Of a DNA stretch of 64,000 nucleotides, positions 57,782 to 64,000 are shown one piece after another. The stretch comes from Mesorhizobium sp. AR02. Lineage in GTDB: Bacteria > Pseudomonadota > Alphaproteobacteria > Rhizobiales > Rhizobiaceae. Made by a program: the position numbers and the translations under genes. Each line of letters starts with the position of its first letter. Within the stretch, counting starts at the first letter, position 1. Location: contig NZ_CP080531.1 of NCBI RefSeq assembly GCF_024746835.1, positions 5,662,001 through 5,726,000 on the forward strand. The letters run 5' to 3'. The notes below the pieces were generated by a model that saw only the letters and a list, made by a program, of their open reading frames with translations, was not told the origin of the DNA and searched no databases.

Positions 57782-59455
57782 ATGCTTTCCAGACTGTCGA
57801 TCCGCGATATCGTCCTGATCGAGAAGCTGGATATCGACTTCCAGCCGGGCCTTTCCGTGCTGACCGGCGAAACCGGCGCCGGCAAATCCATCCTGCTCGA
57901 TGCCCTGTCGCTGGCGCTCGGCGCACGCGGCGACGCCTCGCTGGTGCGCCACGGCGCGGCACAGGGCCAGGTCATTGCCGTGTTCGACGTGCCGCGCAAC
58001 CATCCGGTGCGCGCGCTGCTTGTCGAAAATGCCATCGAGGATGACGGCGACATCATCCTGCGCCGCGTGCAGACGGCGGACGGCCGCACCCGCGTCTTCG
58101 TCAACGACCAGCCATCCAGCGTCACCCTGATGCGCGATGTCGGCCGCGCGCTGGTCGAGATCCACGGCCAGCACGATGAGCGTGCCCTGGTTGATCCCGG
58201 CGCCCACCGCGACGTGCTCGACGCCTTTGGCGGCCATCTTGGCGCCGTTCGCTCGACCGGTGAGGCCTGGCGGCACTGGCGCGCCTGCGAGCAGGAGCTT
58301 ACACGCCACCGCGCCAAGGTGACGGCCGCCGCGCGCGAGGCCGACTATCTGCGCGCCGCGGTCGCGGAACTGACCAAGCTCGATCCTCAGCCCGGCGAGG
58401 AAACGGAACTGGCCGAACTGCGCGCCCACATGATGCGCGCCGAAAAGATCGCTTCCGAAATCCATGATGCACAGGATGTGCTGTCCGGTCCGTCTTCGCC
58501 CTTGCCGCAACTGGCCAGCCTGCTGAGACGGCTGCAGCGCAAGGCGACGGAGGCGCCTGGCCTGCTCGAGGATGTCGTCAAGTCGCTGGACGAAGCGATG
58601 CTATCGCTCGACGCGGCGCAGTCCGGTGTCGAGGCGGCACTTCGCGCCACCGAATATGATCCGCAGCGGCTGGAGAAGGCGGAGGAGCGGCTGTTTTCGC
58701 TGCGCGCTGCCTCACGCAAGCACAGCGTTGCCGTCGACGATCTGGCGCAATTGCGCGACACGATGGTTGCCGATCTCGCCGATCTCGACGCCGGCGAGGA
58801 ACGCCTGCACGGGCTGGAAAAGCAGGCCACTGCTGCGCGCGAGGCCTATGACGTCGGCGCCGCGCAGCTTTCCTCGCTTCGCCACGCGGCGGCCGTCGGC
58901 CTGACCAAGGCCGTCATGGCCGAATTGCCGGCGCTGAAGCTCGAACGCGCCGCCTTCATCGTCGAGATGAAGAGCGAGGCCGAGACCCGCATGGAAGAGG
59001 GCATCGACCAGATCGAATTCTGGGTGCGCACCAATCCCGGCACACGGCCAGGGCCGATGATGAAGGTTGCATCCGGCGGTGAGCTGTCACGCTTCCTGCT
59101 GGCGCTGAAGGTGGCGCTGGCCGACCGCGGCTCGGCGCCGACGCTGGTCTTCGACGAAATCGACACTGGCGTGGGTGGCGCCGTGGCGGACGCCATCGGC
59201 CAGAGGCTGGCGCGGCTGTCGAAGCGCGTGCAGGTGCTGTCGGTCACCCACGCGCCGCAGGTGGCTGCGCGCGCGGCGACGCATTTCCTGATCTCCAAAT
59301 CGGGCAGCACCGACCGCGTGGCGACCGGCATTGCCGAGATGGACAGGACGGCGCGGCAGGAAGAGATCGCCCGCATGCTGGCCGGCGCCACCATCACCGA
59401 CGAGGCGCGCGCGGCCGCCGAGCGGCTGCTGCGTGAAAATACAAACGCGGCATAG
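57782..59455 (+). CDS. recN: DNA repair ATPase RecN
   Basis: A 557-residue SMC-like protein. Head N-terminus: MLSRLSIRDIVLIEKLDIDF and Walker A LTGETGAGKSILLDALSLAL. Central helical coiled-coil arms (about residues 150-360). Head C-terminus: signature ASGGELSRFLLALKVAL and Walker B LVFDEIDTGVGG. It acts early in RecA-dependent double-strand break repair. LexA boxes were not seen in the short gap before it; a palindromic repeat lies there instead. Confidence 0.96.
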   Translation: MLSRLSIRDIVLIEKLDIDFQPGLSVLTGETGAGKSILLDALSLALGARGDASLVRHGAAQGQVIAVFDVPRNHPVRALLVENAIEDDGDIILRRVQTADGRTRVFVNDQPSSVTLMRDVGRALVEIHGQHDERALVDPGAHRDVLDAFGGHLGAVRSTGEAWRHWRACEQELTRHRAKVTAAAREADYLRAAVAELTKLDPQPGEETELAELRAHMMRAEKIASEIHDAQDVLSGPSSPLPQLASLLRRLQRKATEAPGLLEDVVKSLDEAMLSLDAAQSGVEAALRATEYDPQRLEKAEERLFSLRAASRKHSVAVDDLAQLRDTMVADLADLDAGEERLHGLEKQATAAREAYDVGAAQLSSLRHAAAVGLTKAVMAELPALKLERAAFIVEMKSEAETRMEEGIDQIEFWVRTNPGTRPGPMMKVASGGELSRFLLALKVALADRGSAPTLVFDEIDTGVGGAVADAIGQRLARLSKRVQVLSVTHAPQVAARAATHFLISKSGSTDRVATGIAEMDRTARQEEIARMLAGATITDEARAAAERLLRENTNAA

Positions 59456-59509
59456 AATATCCAGTGTCGTGAACCGAGTCAGGATATGGCTCCATCCTGC
59501 TGTTCAGGA

Positions 59510-62479
<2,970 letters not shown>

Positions 62480-62589
62480 GTTCCATCTTGAGTGCGGCAA
62501 CGATCATTTCCGCTGATCGTTTGGCTCAAGCGAATTCGTGTGACACGGCAAGGTATGCCCCCTACATACCGCCACTCCCTTGTTGTTGT

Positions 62590-62615
62590 GCATGTCGTTA
62601 TCCCGGGCGACATGC
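62590..62615. repeat. Short copy of dispersed palindromic repeat family A
   Basis: GCATGTCG and CGACATGC arms with only TTATCCCGGG between them: the inner part of the family is deleted. It lies just before the azlC ribosome binding site. Confidence 0.65.
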
Positions 62616-62629
62616 ATCAGGAGTGGTCG

Positions 62630-63358
62630 ATGGCGACGGACGTGATCTCAGAGAGCGGCGGCAAAAGCGACTTCTGGCAAGGCGTGCGGCTCTCCATGCC
62701 TGTCGTGGTGGCGTCGGCGCCGTTCGCGGTGCTGTTCGGGGCGCTTGCCGTCGACAATGGTTTCTCGGTCCTCGAAGCCTTCCTGATGAGCGCGCTGGTC
62801 TATGGCGGCGCCAGCCAGATGGTCGGCATCCAGCTGTTCGGCCAGCATGTGGCACCGTGGCTGATCGTGCTGTCGATCTTCGCCGTCAATTTCCGCCATG
62901 TGCTCTACTCAGCCGGCATCGGCCGGCGCATCGCGCATTGGCCTGTGATCAGCCAAGCACTCGGCTATTTCATCCTCACCGATCCGCAGTTCGCCGTGGC
63001 CGAAGCCCGGGCGCAATCTGGCCAGACGGTCGGCTTCGCCTGGTATCTGGGGCTTGGCCTGCCGGTCTATGTGTTCTGGGTGATCGAAAGCGCGCTTGGG
63101 GCGGTGTTCGGCAAGCTGATCCCCGATACGCATGCGCTGGGCATCGATTTCCTGCTGCCGATTTATTTTCTTGGCCTGGTGATGGGCTTCCGCAAGCGGC
63201 CGCTGTGGCTGCCGGTGGTGGTCGCCAGTGCCTGCGCCTCGATTATCGCCTACAAGACGGTCGGCTCGCCCTGGCATGTCTCGATCGGCGCCATTGCCGG
63301 CGTGCTGCTCGCCGTCATCCTGCCACCGCACCATAGCGGCGTGGGAGAGCGGTCATGA
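62630..63358 (+). CDS. azlC: AzlC-family branched-chain amino acid exporter, large subunit
   Basis: A 242-residue membrane protein from ATG 62630 (RBS GGAG). About six to seven helices; family blocks FWQGVRLSMPVVVASAPFAV, LMSALVYGGASQMVGIQL and FAVNFRHVLYSAGI. AzlC works with the small AzlD to export branched-chain amino acids or analogues. The frame upstream to 62492 passes through a palindromic repeat and is rejected. It overlaps azlD by four bases. Confidence 0.93.
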   Translation: MATDVISESGGKSDFWQGVRLSMPVVVASAPFAVLFGALAVDNGFSVLEAFLMSALVYGGASQMVGIQLFGQHVAPWLIVLSIFAVNFRHVLYSAGIGRRIAHWPVISQALGYFILTDPQFAVAEARAQSGQTVGFAWYLGLGLPVYVFWVIESALGAVFGKLIPDTHALGIDFLLPIYFLGLVMGFRKRPLWLPVVVASACASIIAYKTVGSPWHVSIGAIAGVLLAVILPPHHSGVGERS

Positions 63359-63651
63359 GCACGACATTCTGGATCATCATCGCCGGCGCGATCGCTACCT
63401 ATCTCACGCGTATCGGCGGGCATCTGGTCATCTCCCGCTTCGAAAACATCCATCCGCGCGTCGAGGCCGGCCTCAACGCCGTGCCGGCGGCGGTGCTGAC
63501 GACGCTGGTGGCGCCGGAACTGCTGAACGCCGGACCGGCGGAATGGGCGGCATTGGCCGTGACTGCCGTGGTTTCGCTGCGCGGCGGGCTGATGGCGATG
63601 TTTTTGGCCGGGGCGGCGGTGCTGATCGTGGCGCGGCAGTTCGTCGGGTAG
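63355..63651 (+). CDS. azlD: AzlD-family branched-chain amino acid exporter, small subunit
   Basis: A 98-residue protein with three to four membrane helices: FWIIIAGAIATYLTRIGGHL at the N-terminus, then RVEAGLNAVPAAVLTTLVAP and a C-terminal LIVARQFVG. This is the standard partner of AzlC, translationally coupled through ATGA. Confidence 0.92.
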   Translation: MSTTFWIIIAGAIATYLTRIGGHLVISRFENIHPRVEAGLNAVPAAVLTTLVAPELLNAGPAEWAALAVTAVVSLRGGLMAMFLAGAAVLIVARQFVG

Positions 63652-64000
63652 GGCATGTCGATATTCAGGTGATGACGGCCTGCAAACGGCGGCTTCCTGC
63701 GCTTCCCCGTTCCACTGCGTCGCAGTGGAACTGAGCTCATATGTGGACGGCCCCCTGCTTGCAAGGATTTGGCTGAGATAGTTTGATCGGGTCGCTTGCG
63801 CTCATATGTCCGGCCTTTTGCGCGCGGATTTGTGAGCGCTGGCCTAGATGGGCTTCACGGATAGCGAGTTCCAAACACGTACGCGACATTGGCTGCCGGT
63901 GAGCACCTCGGAATGCCTCGCTTGTCCCGGTTCGACCGGTCACACCATCTTCTCCTCTGCTTGCAAGTTCCGGCCCCGACGTCGAACGTGAGCTCGACGC
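63652..64000. other. Unassigned right-end region
   Basis: It contains a hairpin GTTCCACTGC-GTC-GCAGTGGAAC (63709-63731), a possible terminator for azlCD, and two CTCATATGT words (63737, 63801) each followed by GGAC or CCGG. A minus-strand frame is open from 63942 to the right edge and another from 63737 to the edge, but neither resembles a known protein. It may be the margin of a gene or mobile element cut off by the window. Confidence 0.35.

Overview
The window reads as a chromosomal segment of an alphaproteobacterium of the order Hyphomicrobiales (Rhizobiales), most likely Mesorhizobium or a close relative. This is inferred from the high GC content, the gene order of the division and cell-wall cluster, a class A RNase P RNA, the btaAB betaine-lipid genes behind a Pho box, and dispersed palindromic intergenic repeats of the kind common in that group. 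No plasmid, phage or symbiosis-island genes were seen. The window is cut inside a gene at the left edge and in unassigned sequence at the right edge.

Left part (1-23,690) is mixed housekeeping and accessory genes in short units: an RNase T2 fragment, a membrane GGDEF protein, the ABC-F factor EttA, a type II toxin-antitoxin pair with a frameshifted toxin, tam, a FabH-like ketoacyl synthase of the PA3286 type, small membrane and VOC proteins, a tautomerase/TetR divergent pair, MOSC and SDR proteins, a fold-IV transaminase resembling (R)-amine transaminases, TrmO, an ArsR-methyltransferase fusion overlapping metF behind a perfect 16-bp palindrome, a 28-residue membrane peptide gene, an EamA transporter, an ornithine decarboxylase, two peptidoglycan hydrolases and a class C serine hydrolase.

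Middle part (23,690-35,900): a complete ISAs1-family insertion sequence with a perfect 10-bp target duplication sits in the loop of a REP-like palindromic element and has rewritten the C-terminal tail of btaB. btaA and btaB, for phosphate-free membrane lipid synthesis, lie behind a textbook PHO box. Then come a fused 5-oxoprolinase, a small lipoprotein, a TerB-DnaJ protein overlapping an AmpD-type amidase, a lytic transglycosylase, rnpB, a ParDE-type module and a cystathionine beta-lyase-type enzyme.

Right part (36,300-61,800) is a nearly complete dcw cluster, all on the plus strand: mraZ-rsmH-ftsL-ftsI-murE-murF-mraY-murD-ftsW-murG-murC-murB, a 290-bp gap rich in GANTC (CcrM) sites, ddl-ftsQ-ftsA-ftsZ, then lpxC, bamD, recN and ligA. 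Most adjacent genes overlap by 1-13 bases. Together they make lipid II, assemble the divisome, start lipid A synthesis and insert outer-membrane proteins. A DUF2461 protein and an AzlCD exporter close the window.

I found no large uncharacterised multi-gene system. The most useful leads are non-coding or small: the GANTC cluster before ddl-ftsQAZ, the palindrome before the ArsR-methyltransferase/metF operon, the hairpin-shaped in-frame insert in murF, the IS-in-REP event at btaB, the frameshifted RelE-type toxin and the 28-codon membrane peptide.
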